NCBI GenBank assembly: GCA_028276365.1
Contig: JAPYWL010000033.1
Span: 1-14,597, forward strand
Reading direction: 5' to 3'
DNA from: Deltaproteobacteria bacterium
GTDB taxonomy: Bacteria; DRYD01
DNA length: 14,597 nucleotides
Below the pieces are notes generated by a model. The model saw nothing but the letters and a program-made list of their open reading frames with translations. It was not told the origin of the DNA and ran no database searches. The translations under genes were made by a program, and so were the position numbers. This document shows positions 7,237 to 14,014 of this stretch, piece after piece; positions within the stretch are counted from its first letter, which is position 1, and each line of letters opens with the position of its first letter.

Positions 7237-7578
7237 TTAAAATAAGTTAAAAATAAGTAAAGAAATAGAGCTTAATGACATAGATATAGAAGCTAATATC
7301 GGATTAATAAATATCCCTATATTATAAAATACTCCCATAGCTAAAGGTATCAGTAAAATATTATAAAAAAATACCCAAAATAAATTAAATCTTAATTTAT
7401 TAAACGTTTTTAAACTTATTAAATAAAAATCCTTTAAATAAGAAATATCCTTAAGAATAGCATCAGCTAAATTCTGTGTTAAATCATTACCATATTCAAA
7501 AGAAATACCAACATCTGCTTCTTTTATAACTATACTATCATTAATTCCATCACCAACAAAAACAACGCTACCTTTTTT
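7237..7578 (-). CDS. Copper P-type ATPase, C-terminal segment (third frame)
   Basis: An open frame from the A7 tract (7573-7579) to a TAA at 7237-7239, with no start codon of its own placed usefully. It encodes the end of the ATPase: VFVGDGIND, the Mg-binding hinge of the P domain (about residue 673 of the composite), then VIKEADVGIS and a LADAILKDIS region as in P1B pumps. The last two transmembrane helices carry the Cu(I)-site signatures FYN (TM7) and SMSLSS (TM8). This supports Cu(I) specificity together with CPC upstream. It joins the preceding segment only if one base of the A7 run is skipped. Confidence 0.8.
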   Translation of the reverse strand, partial: KKGSVVFVGDGINDSIVIKEADVGISFEYGNDLTQNLADAILKDISYLKDFYLISLKTFNKLRFNLFWVFFYNILLIPLAMGVFYNIGIFINPILASISMSLSSISLLIFNLF

Positions 7579-8344
7579 TCTTTAAATTTAATAAAATATC
7601 ATACTTTTTAACACTATTTACCTCATAAAAAACATTATTTAAACTAATATTTAAATTTTTAGCTAAATAAATAGCTGAATCTTTAACCCCTCCCGTTAAA
7701 ATATATATCTCTTTTTTATTATCTCTTAAATAATTAATTAACTCAAAAACTTCTGATCTTATTTCCTCTTGATAGTTAATAACCCCTATATAAAATAAAT
7801 TCCCTTTACCAAATTTAAAAAATAAAACAAAATAAATACTTAAACAATCACTATTAGATATTGCTTTAAATTCCTCTTCTACTTTTTCAGTATCAAAAAA
7901 CTTTTTCAAAAACTCGAAAACAAAAGCTTTACTTCCCATATATACTTCATATTCAATATTCACACTATAATTAAAATTAACTTTAGCAAATATCCCCTTA
8001 GAAACTACTTCCTTAAAATCAATTATCTTATGATTTTTTAACAATTTATATAAACTAAAACCATATTTAGCTTTAATAAAAGAATTAATAGATTTAGATA
8101 AAACATGATTAGATTTATAGGTAGCAATAAACATAGCTTGATTAATAAAAGTATCATTAACCTCAAAATCATTATTAAAATCATTAAAATTATTATTCTC
8201 AATATCTTTATTCTCACTTACTCCTTTATAAATTATATCTTTAATAATAATGTTATTAGAAGTAATAGTTCCAGTTTTATCAAAGACAAAAATTTTAGAT
8301 TTAACAATTTTTTCAAAAGCAGAAATATCTTTAACTAAAATATT
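7568..8344 (-). CDS. Copper P-type ATPase, middle segment (second frame): phosphorylation and nucleotide-binding domains
   Basis: This frame is open from the A9 tract (8343-8351) down to a TAG at 7568-7570; the first internal ATG is only at 8134. It starts with NILVKDISAFEKI and IFVFDKTGTIT, containing the phosphorylated Asp (DKTGT at 8267-8281, composite residue 431). The nucleotide-binding domain follows with SNHVLSKSI where P1B pumps have SEHPLAKA, so the Pro of the HP motif is Val. In the P domain, YILTGGVKDSA stands where the family has LTGDN, so the motif Asp is Gly. It ends at LKKKR, a TAG created by the A7 tract; skipping one A restores KKGSVVFVGDG. Confidence 0.8.
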   Translation of the reverse strand, partial: NILVKDISAFEKIVKSKIFVFDKTGTITSNNIIIKDIIYKGVSENKDIENNNFNDFNNDFEVNDTFINQAMFIATYKSNHVLSKSINSFIKAKYGFSLYKLLKNHKIIDFKEVVSKGIFAKVNFNYSVNIEYEVYMGSKAFVFEFLKKFFDTEKVEEEFKAISNSDCLSIYFVLFFKFGKGNLFYIGVINYQEEIRSEVFELINYLRDNKKEIYILTGGVKDSAIYLAKNLNISLNNVFYEVNSVKKYDILLNLKKKR

Positions 8345-9572
8345 TTTTTTTAATAGCTTGGATAATCCCTTTATTAACGGCTAAGGGATAAGCAAGTCCT
8401 ACAGCACAAGGACAAGCTATAATTAATGTAGATATAAAACTCTTAAAAGCCATTTCATTATTATTAAAAATAAATTTCCAAATAATTAAACTCATAACTG
8501 CTAAAGAGAAAACAATAATAACGAAATTACCAGCTATCTTATCTACAAAATTTAAATAACTACTTTCCTTATTTGAAATATTTTTTATCAAATATTCTAA
8601 GGAATGCCAAAAAGATTGCTCATAACTTTCAATAGCTTTTAATTTTATATTTCCATTAACAACCAAAGCCCCTGAATGAACTTCATCATTAACTTTTAAC
8701 TCTATTCTATTAAATTCTCCATAAATAAAATTTAAATCAATTAAAGCTTGACCTTCTATTATTACTCCATTAACTGGTACAAAATCCCCATTTTTTAGCT
8801 CTATTATATCCCCTTCTTTTAAGGATTGAATATCAACTTCTTTTATTTCATTATTTTTAAATAATAATACTTTTTTAGGTTTATATCTTAGTAAATTAGT
8901 TATACTACCTATCTTTTTAGTTTTTAATTTATTTTCAATATACTTACCTAATAAAATAACTCCAATAATAACACATAAACTTTCAAAATAATATATATGA
9001 ATATCATTAAAAAGATTATAAACACTATAAAAATAAGCGGAAGTAGTAGATAAAGAAATCAATACATCCATATTAAGGGTTTTATTTTTTATAGCAAAAA
9101 ATGAATTCCTTAAAAACCTATAGCCACCTACAAAATACACAAAACTTGAAACAAAAAACACAATTAATAAAACCACTTGAGAACTTAGCAATAAATTATG
9201 GAAAAACATAGAAATAACAAAAACTAAAAATGATAACAAATTTATAAATAAAACAAATATAAATTCTTTATCAAAAAAAATACTTTGCTTTTCAATTGAT
9301 TCTTTTTTTTCAATTTTTTTTGAAATCTCAGAAGTAGTATCTTTAGGGGGTATTTCAAGTTTATAACCTAAAGATTCTATATCTTTTTTTATATTATCTA
9401 AAAATTCCTGATTTTTTAAGGAAATAAATAATTTAGAACTATTTAAATCAATGTCGAAAAAATCAATCTGATTTTCATATTTTTTTATTTTAAATTTGAT
9501 ATTATTAACGCAATTAACATAATGAATTTTATTTATATTAATTTCTAATACTTCGCTTTTAAAGGAGTCCAT
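8331..9572 (-). CDS. Copper P-type ATPase, N-terminal segment: metal-binding domain, actuator domain, TM1-6
   Basis: A 413-codon frame with an ATG at 9572 and no clear Shine-Dalgarno. Residues 1-75 resemble an HMA metal-binding domain, but the usual CxxC is reduced to HYVNC, leaving one Cys (21). Transmembrane helices follow from about 100, then an actuator domain with GDFVPVNG and, at 8712-8723, YGEF where the family has TGES (the catalytic Glu is kept, the Thr is not). The next helix carries the metal-site CPC (387-389; 8406-8414) in STLIIACPCAVGLAYPL. The frame ends six codons after entering AAA AAA AAA at 8343-8351; one fewer A would continue into the DKTGT segment. With both breaks repaired the protein is about 777 residues, normal for CopA/CcoI-type pumps that move Cu(I) out of the cytoplasm. 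Confidence 0.85.
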   Translation of the reverse strand: MDSFKSEVLEININKIHYVNCVNNIKFKIKKYENQIDFFDIDLNSSKLFISLKNQEFLDNIKKDIESLGYKLEIPPKDTTSEISKKIEKKESIEKQSIFFDKEFIFVLFINLLSFLVFVISMFFHNLLLSSQVVLLIVFFVSSFVYFVGGYRFLRNSFFAIKNKTLNMDVLISLSTTSAYFYSVYNLFNDIHIYYFESLCVIIGVILLGKYIENKLKTKKIGSITNLLRYKPKKVLLFKNNEIKEVDIQSLKEGDIIELKNGDFVPVNGVIIEGQALIDLNFIYGEFNRIELKVNDEVHSGALVVNGNIKLKAIESYEQSFWHSLEYLIKNISNKESSYLNFVDKIAGNFVIIVFSLAVMSLIIWKFIFNNNEMAFKSFISTLIIACPCAVGLAYPLAVNKGIIQAIKKKYFS

Positions 9573-9900
9573 ATGATTAATATTATTTACTTTTTAAAAA
9601 CTTAAACTCTATTTAATTCCTTTTGTTCCTACTTTAGAGATTTATAGTTTTTTTATTAATTCTCCTTTTTTTAAATCTATTTTTTCTATAGTTTAAAAAA
9701 AACTAGTTTGAAAATTAGAAATTGCTTTTATAATTACAAAGGAAAAAAGAAAGTTATCCTCGTACTGTTAATTAAATATTTTAATAAATTTTAGTATTTA
9801 ACAGAATTAAATTTTATAAATTCTAACACAACTAAAATATTTAATTCAAATTCACCAGTATTTATAGAAAAGTAAAATAAAAGAATTTGTAGAAAATCAA

Positions 9901-9936
9901 AATAAAAAGGGAAACCCTAGTTTTAGACTTCCCCCT
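9901..9936 (-). terminator. Second hairpin terminator downstream of the pilin
   Basis: On the minus strand AGGGGGAA (9936-9929) can pair with TTTCCCTT (9914-9907), eight pairs including two G-U, around a 14-nt loop, followed by TTTATT. It is the only G/C-rich hairpin in this spacer and lies 57 bp after the pilin stop. Confidence 0.5.
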
Positions 9937-9960
9937 ATTTATACTACTCCTTTAAAAAAT

Positions 9961-9985
9961 AAAAAATCTAAAAATTATATTTAGA
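9961..9985 (-). terminator. Intrinsic terminator right after the pilin
   Basis: On the minus strand TCTAAA (9985-9980) and TTTAGA (9972-9967) form a 6-bp stem with a 7-nt loop, followed by six T and then ATTTTTT. It starts 8 bp after the pilin stop. The stem is short and AT-only, but position and T tract fit an intrinsic terminator. Confidence 0.5.
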
Positions 9986-9992
9986 ACTTAAA

Positions 9993-10616
9993 TTATTTTA
10001 GACCTTGAAGCAAAACATATAAAGATGTACTACCAGCATTATAAGCTTGAGGAGTTATATTACTTAAAGAAGTAGCCCCTGCTTGACCTCCTACAATTAA
10101 TCCTGTAGTATCTACTCCATTATCTAATTCCATATCTATTTTCTGCAAAGATTTAGATGGTATAGCATCCTGACCACTAACAGTAGGATTAACAACTTCT
10201 AAACCTACTGCTCTTATAAAAGGATATTGAGTTTGACCTGCAAAATTAAAAGATGTATTACTTATTTCAACAATTATTCTCATATTAGTTTTCCATGGAG
10301 AAGAATTAGCCCAGGTATCTGTAGTAGTATTAGGAACTTTTTCAATATAAGGTCCTCTCCAATTAGGATTAGGTGGAGTAGAGTTAACTACTAAATCATC
10401 CCAGCTATTAGGAAATACATTTAAATCGTTATAGTAAAGTAGCATAGCAGTTTTTAAGCTTCTTATTTCCCCTATCATCCTTGAGATTCTACTATCTTCT
10501 ACCCTATTAATAATATAGGGTAGCAATATAGCAGCTAATATAATGATTATAGCTATTACAACTAATAGTTCTATTAAAGTAAATCCTTTTTTCTTTTTAA
10601 TTACTTTTTTTATCAT
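9993..10616 (-). CDS. Type II secretion/type IV pilin-like protein (GspG-like pseudopilin)
   Basis: A 207-residue protein with a class III prepilin signal: a short basic leader MIKKVIKKKKG, then FTLIELLVVIAII, with cleavage expected after Gly 11 and the conserved Glu at +5. The hydrophobic helix continues to about 35. The globular part has ALKxA-like helix packing (IRSLKTAMLLYYNDL), then FPNSWDDL and WRGPYIEKVPN, recalling the major pseudopilin GspG segment with WKGPYL and a following DPWG-type loop (here TDTWANSSPW). It is longer than typical GspG (about 140-150), with an extended Thr/Asn/Gly-rich C-terminus and no obvious disulfide Cys pair. It would be inserted in the inner membrane and assembled into a periplasmic or surface fibre. 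AGGGGGTG (10622-10629) precedes the ATG by 5 nt. No secretion or pilus assembly gene is adjacent, so which machine uses it is unknown. Confidence 0.85.
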   Translation of the reverse strand: MIKKVIKKKKGFTLIELLVVIAIIIILAAILLPYIINRVEDSRISRMIGEIRSLKTAMLLYYNDLNVFPNSWDDLVVNSTPPNPNWRGPYIEKVPNTTTDTWANSSPWKTNMRIIVEISNTSFNFAGQTQYPFIRAVGLEVVNPTVSGQDAIPSKSLQKIDMELDNGVDTTGLIVGGQAGATSLSNITPQAYNAGSTSLYVLLQGLK

Positions 10617-10742
10617 CTAATCACCCCCTTTTTATATTTAAATTATTAAACCTTAATAAAAAAAATCCTACCCAAATTTAATCTTTAATTATTTTTTTAT
10701 AGCAAAAATTCATTATTATTTTTCTTGTTTCCATTTGACCTG

Positions 10743-10762
10743 ATTCTATTTAAAAATAGAAT
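10743..10762. repeat. 9-bp inverted repeat in the pilin upstream region
   Basis: ATTCTATTT and AAATAGAAT are separated by two A. No T tract follows on either strand, so it is a better candidate for an operator or an AT-only hairpin than for a terminator. It lies about 130 bp upstream of the pilin start and downstream of the AAA gene. Confidence 0.45.
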
Positions 10763-10824
10763 ATCTCTGAAAAAAGTAAAAAATCTTCTAAAAAACAACT
10801 AAAACCTTAAGAATTTTAATACTC

Positions 10825-10855
10825 TTTGAAAACAATTAACTCCTTGAAAACAATT
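10825..10855. repeat. Short direct repeat TTGAAAACAATTA
   Basis: TTGAAAACAATTA occurs at 10825-10837 and 10843-10855, 18 bp start to start, in the spacer after the downstream AAA gene. Function unknown; it may be another trace of local duplication at this locus. Confidence 0.5.
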
Positions 10856-10882
10856 ATCCTCTTCCAAACATTAAAATCAAAT

Positions 10883-10902
10883 ATTTTACCCTATTTTACC
10901 CT
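10883..10902. repeat. 10-bp tandem duplication across the stop of the downstream AAA gene
   Basis: attttaccct is present twice in tandem (10883-10892, 10893-10902). The copy boundary falls at the TAG stop (10891-10893). Confidence 0.7.
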
Positions 10903-12417
10903 CTTATACTCATAATTCACTATCTTCTTCTTTAGTTTATCTATCTCTATTCCCACTATATACACCCTCTCGTAATTCATATACTTCTTATAGTATTCCC
11001 TCTCTTGAATTTGTTTTATCGCTTTCCCTTTCTCCTCCTCTCTTTCTATTACCTTCACCTCTATTATATATACTATCCCTTTATTCACTATTACCACTAA
11101 ATCTATTCTCCCTTTATCTGTATTGTCTTCTGTTATTACATTTAATCCTGTTGAATACAATAAACTAAATATTGCTATCACATAACTTGACTCCCCTTTA
11201 TAATGTACATAACTTATATTACTTATTAACACTTCTATCTGCTCTCTTAGCTCCTCTAATTTCTCTCCCTTTAATATCTCTATTATCTTACCCGATATAT
11301 TCTCCCTTATTTCATCTTTTAATACCAACGGTAATATATCCTCATTAAACGATATCCTTACCTCCTTATTCGGATATCCTAATCTATACTCCTGTCCATA
11401 TTCTCTCTCATATGCCTCTTTTATTGTTAAATATCCCGTTTGATACATTAATGCTTCTATTTTTATCTCTTCTATGTCAAATTTTTCTAATACATTTTTC
11501 TTTACTATTTTGTTCTCTAATTCTGATATATCATATTCTTTTTCCTTTATCAGTTTTATTAAAAAACTCGGTGTTCCTGTCTTATACCAATAACTATCAT
11601 ATTCCCTATTCCTTAAATATAACAATATATCAAAGGGATTATATACTCTGTCCCCCAAAAAACTATATCCATTATACCATTCCTTTACTTCCTCTAAATC
11701 CACTCCTTCTAAATACTCCTTAAAATAAATCTCCAATTCCTCCTGTGTATATCCACATATATTCCCATATTCTTTGCTTAACGATATATCTTCTAACTGA
11801 TTTAATCCACTAAATAATGATACTTTTGAAAATTTACTCACTCCTGTTATTATCACAAACCTTATATACCTATCTAATCCTTTTAAGACTGAATACAATG
11901 CTTTTAGCTCTTTTCTTACTTCTTCTGCTTCTTTTTTATCCTCTATTACATCTAATATCGGCTTATCATATTCATCTACTAATACTACCACCTGCTTCCT
12001 CTCTCTTTCACTTATTCTCATTATTAATTCCTCTAATAATATACTCTCATCTCTTGTCTCTTTTGGCATCTCCAACTTATTCCACATATAATTCTTCCTT
12101 AATTCCTGATACATCTTCTCTTTTAAATCTTCCTTATTTTTTATATCTTTGGCAAAATCTATCCTTACTACCGGCTTAGTCTCTTCCCATTCCCACTTAT
12201 CTTCTATATACAATCCCTTATATAACTCTCTTTCTCCTTTAAATAAATACTCAATTGTTGATAACAATAATGATTTTCCAAAACGCCTCGGACGACTTAG
12301 AAAGTAATATTTCCCTTGATTAACTAACTTATATATATACTCCGTTTTATCCACGTATATATAATTCCCTTTTATTAACTCCTTAAAATCACTTATCCCT
12401 ATTCCTAACTTCTTCAT
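10891..12417 (-). CDS. AAA-ATPase-like protein with C-terminal PD-(D/E)XK nuclease-like domain, downstream paralogue
   Basis: A 508-residue protein of the DUF1703 type: an AAA-ATPase-like domain (Pfam AAA-ATPase_like) followed by a PD-(D/E)XK-fold domain (PDDEXK_9). The start is set at 12417, not the ATG 36 nt upstream, because the MKKLGIGISDFKEL start then aligns with the neighbouring paralogue and a G-rich ribosome-binding site sits 8 nt away. Visible motifs are GISDFK and YVDKTEYIY near the N-terminus, the P-loop RPRRFGKSLL (RRFGKS at 44-49), Walker B VVVLVDEYDKPIL, ITGVSKFSKVSLFSGL (sensor region) and, near the C-terminus, GRIDLVV...IIEVK...QIQEREYY, which supplies the D, E-x-K and Q of the nuclease fold. 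It is cytoplasmic and soluble. The biological role of this family is not established. Its second half is almost identical in DNA to the upstream copy. Confidence 0.88.
   Translation of the reverse strand: MKKLGIGISDFKELIKGNYIYVDKTEYIYKLVNQGKYYFLSRPRRFGKSLLLSTIEYLFKGERELYKGLYIEDKWEWEETKPVVRIDFAKDIKNKEDLKEKMYQELRKNYMWNKLEMPKETRDESILLEELIMRISERERKQVVVLVDEYDKPILDVIEDKKEAEEVRKELKALYSVLKGLDRYIRFVIITGVSKFSKVSLFSGLNQLEDISLSKEYGNICGYTQEELEIYFKEYLEGVDLEEVKEWYNGYSFLGDRVYNPFDILLYLRNREYDSYWYKTGTPSFLIKLIKEKEYDISELENKIVKKNVLEKFDIEEIKIEALMYQTGYLTIKEAYEREYGQEYRLGYPNKEVRISFNEDILPLVLKDEIRENISGKIIEILKGEKLEELREQIEVLISNISYVHYKGESSYVIAIFSLLYSTGLNVITEDNTDKGRIDLVVIVNKGIVYIIEVKVIEREEEKGKAIKQIQEREYYKKYMNYERVYIVGIEIDKLKKKIVNYEYKRVK
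11072..11823. repeat. Near-identical 752-bp block, copy in the downstream AAA gene
   Basis: Aligns base for base, without gaps, to 12663-13414 (offset 1591). By eye I found two mismatches (one near 11184 and one near 11221). It codes for the C-terminal half of both AAA proteins. Beyond both ends similarity falls quickly. Confidence 0.85.
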
Positions 12418-12425
12418 CCTTTTTA

Positions 12426-12432
12426 CCCCCCC
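12426..12432 (-). promoter_or_regulatory. G7 ribosome-binding site that decides the start of the downstream AAA gene
   Basis: GGGGGGG lies 8 nt before the ATG at 12417, within AAGGAAGGGGGGGTAAAAAG. The alternative ATG at 12453 lies upstream of it, has no such site, and would add 12 residues absent from the paralogue. Confidence 0.6.
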
Positions 12433-12453
12433 TTCCTTAATGATATTATCCAA

Positions 12454-12485
12454 CTAAAAAATACTCTATCTAAAAAATACTCTAT
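12454..12485. repeat. Exact 16-bp tandem duplication between the two AAA genes
   Basis: ctaaaaaatactctat is repeated head to tail (12454-12469, 12470-12485). The second copy runs into the TAG stop (12482-12484) of the upstream AAA gene. Confidence 0.8.
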
Positions 12486-14014
12486 TTCACCCTCTTATAC
12501 TCATAATTTATTATCTTCTTCTTATTCCTATCTATCTCTATTCCCACTATATATATCTTCTCATAATTCATATACTTCTTATAATACTCCCTCTCTTGAA
12601 TTTGTTTTATCGCTTTCCCTTTCTCCTCTTCTCTTTCTATTACCTTCACCTCTATTACATACACTATCCCTTTATTCACTATTACCACTAAATCTATTCT
12701 CCCTTTATCTGTATTGTCTTCTGTTATTACATTTAATCCTGTTGAATACAATAAACTAAATATTGCTATCACATAGCTTGACTCCCCTTTATAATGTACA
12801 TAACTTATATTGCTTATTAACACTTCTATCTGCTCTCTTAGCTCCTCTAATTTCTCTCCCTTTAATATCTCTATTATCTTACCCGATATATTCTCCCTTA
12901 TTTCATCTTTTAATACCAACGGTAATATATCCTCATTAAACGATATCCTTACCTCCTTATTCGGATATCCTAATCTATACTCCTGTCCATATTCTCTCTC
13001 ATATGCCTCTTTTATTGTTAAATATCCCGTTTGATACATTAATGCTTCTATTTTTATCTCTTCTATGTCAAATTTTTCTAATACATTTTTCTTTACTATT
13101 TTGTTCTCTAATTCTGATATATCATATTCTTTTTCCTTTATCAGTTTTATTAAAAAACTCGGTGTTCCTGTCTTATACCAATAACTATCATATTCCCTAT
13201 TCCTTAAATATAACAATATATCAAAGGGATTATATACTCTGTCCCCCAAAAAACTATATCCATTATACCATTCCTTTACTTCCTCTAAATCCACTCCTTC
13301 TAAATACTCCTTAAAATAAATCTCCAATTCCTCCTGTGTATATCCACATATATTCCCATATTCTTTGCTTAACGATATATCTTCTAACTGATTTAATCCA
13401 CTAAATAATGATACCTTCGCAAACTTACTCACTCCCGTTATTAATACAAATCTTATATACCTATCTAACCCTTTTAATGTTGTATAAAATCCTTTTAATA
13501 CTTCTCTTATCCTCTCTACTTTCTCCTTCTTCTCTATATTATCCAATATCGCCTTATCATACTCGTCTATTAATATTACCACCTGCTTTTTACTCACTTC
13601 ATATATCCTCTCTATTAATAATTCTAAATTTCTATTTATCGTATATTCCTTTTTGTATTTATACCTATATCTTTTACCCGTTTCTATTATTATTGCTCTT
13701 AACTCTTTTTCTAATTCCTTTTCATCTCTTACTTGTGTCTTTGAAAAGTCTATCCTTACTACCGGATACTTTTCTTCCCAATTCCACTTTTCCTCTATAT
13801 ACAATCCCTTATATAACTCTCTTTCCCCTTTAAATAAATACTCTATTGTTGATAGTAATAACGATTTTCCAAAACGTCTTGGACGACTTAAAAAATAATA
13901 TCCCCCTCCCTCCTTTATCATTCTATATATATACTCTGTCTTATCTACATATATATACCCTCCCTCTCTTAGTTTCTTAAAATCACTTATTCCTATTGGT
14001 AATAACTTCTTCAT
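12482..14014 (-). CDS. AAA-ATPase-like protein with C-terminal PD-(D/E)XK nuclease-like domain, upstream paralogue
   Basis: A 510-residue homologue of the next gene downstream, same architecture: PIGISDFKKL and YVDKTEYIY, P-loop RRFGKS (46-51), Walker B VVILIDE (145-151), ITGVSKFAKVSLFSGL (192-206), and the PD-(D/E)XK core with Asp 441 in GRIDLV, Glu 455 and Lys 457 in IEVK, and Gln in the following QIQEREYY. GGAGG (14024-14028) lies 9 nt before the ATG. The segment between P-loop and Walker B (about 85-180) differs strongly from the paralogue, while the C-terminal half (about residues 201-450) is identical at protein level. The mRNA strand is purine-rich, continuing the purine tract of the leader. 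Transposon-derived, defence or cell-regulatory roles have all been conceivable for this family; the sequence does not decide. Confidence 0.9.
   Translation of the reverse strand: MKKLLPIGISDFKKLREGGYIYVDKTEYIYRMIKEGGGYYFLSRPRRFGKSLLLSTIEYLFKGERELYKGLYIEEKWNWEEKYPVVRIDFSKTQVRDEKELEKELRAIIIETGKRYRYKYKKEYTINRNLELLIERIYEVSKKQVVILIDEYDKAILDNIEKKEKVERIREVLKGFYTTLKGLDRYIRFVLITGVSKFAKVSLFSGLNQLEDISLSKEYGNICGYTQEELEIYFKEYLEGVDLEEVKEWYNGYSFLGDRVYNPFDILLYLRNREYDSYWYKTGTPSFLIKLIKEKEYDISELENKIVKKNVLEKFDIEEIKIEALMYQTGYLTIKEAYEREYGQEYRLGYPNKEVRISFNEDILPLVLKDEIRENISGKIIEILKGEKLEELREQIEVLISNISYVHYKGESSYVIAIFSLLYSTGLNVITEDNTDKGRIDLVVIVNKGIVYVIEVKVIEREEEKGKAIKQIQEREYYKKYMNYEKIYIVGIEIDRNKKKIINYEYKRVK
12663..13414. 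repeat. Near-identical 752-bp block, copy in the upstream AAA gene
   Basis: The partner of 11072-11823, in direct orientation. The block covers synonymous and nonsynonymous sites alike, which points to recent duplication or gene conversion rather than selection on protein. Confidence 0.85.

Larger units (their letters stand above)
9573..9992. other. 420-bp non-coding spacer between pilin and copper ATPase
   Basis: No convincing ORF lies here on either strand. The part next to the pilin holds two terminator-like structures for the minus strand. Near 9765-9804 CTGTTAA and TTAACAG form a 7-bp inverted repeat around about 26 AT-rich bases. Nearest the ATPase start are AT-rich stretches that must contain its promoter, which I could not place. 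A small RNA cannot be excluded; nothing recognisable supports one. Confidence 0.5.

Noticed and set aside
9573-9992. A riboswitch or structured RNA in the spacer upstream of the copper ATPase
   Set aside because: Only short AT-rich inverted repeats and the pilin terminators are visible; no conserved riboswitch core was recognised.
11412-12179. Plus-strand frames of 103 and 120 codons opposite the downstream AAA gene, and their twins at 13003-13833
   Set aside because: They are antisense shadows of the AAA coding sequence; Leu/Ile/Tyr/Ser runs arise from the purine-rich sense strand, and the twin copies follow from the DNA duplication.
12418-12453. Twelve-residue N-terminal extension of the downstream AAA protein from the ATG at 12453
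   Set aside because: It is absent from the paralogue and runs through the G7 ribosome-binding site that serves the ATG at 12417.
10891-14014. Insertion sequence or transposon made of the two AAA/PD-(D/E)XK genes
   Set aside because: No terminal inverted repeats, target-site duplications bounding a unit, or transposase or recombinase domain were found. Mobility remains possible only as gene conversion or local duplication.
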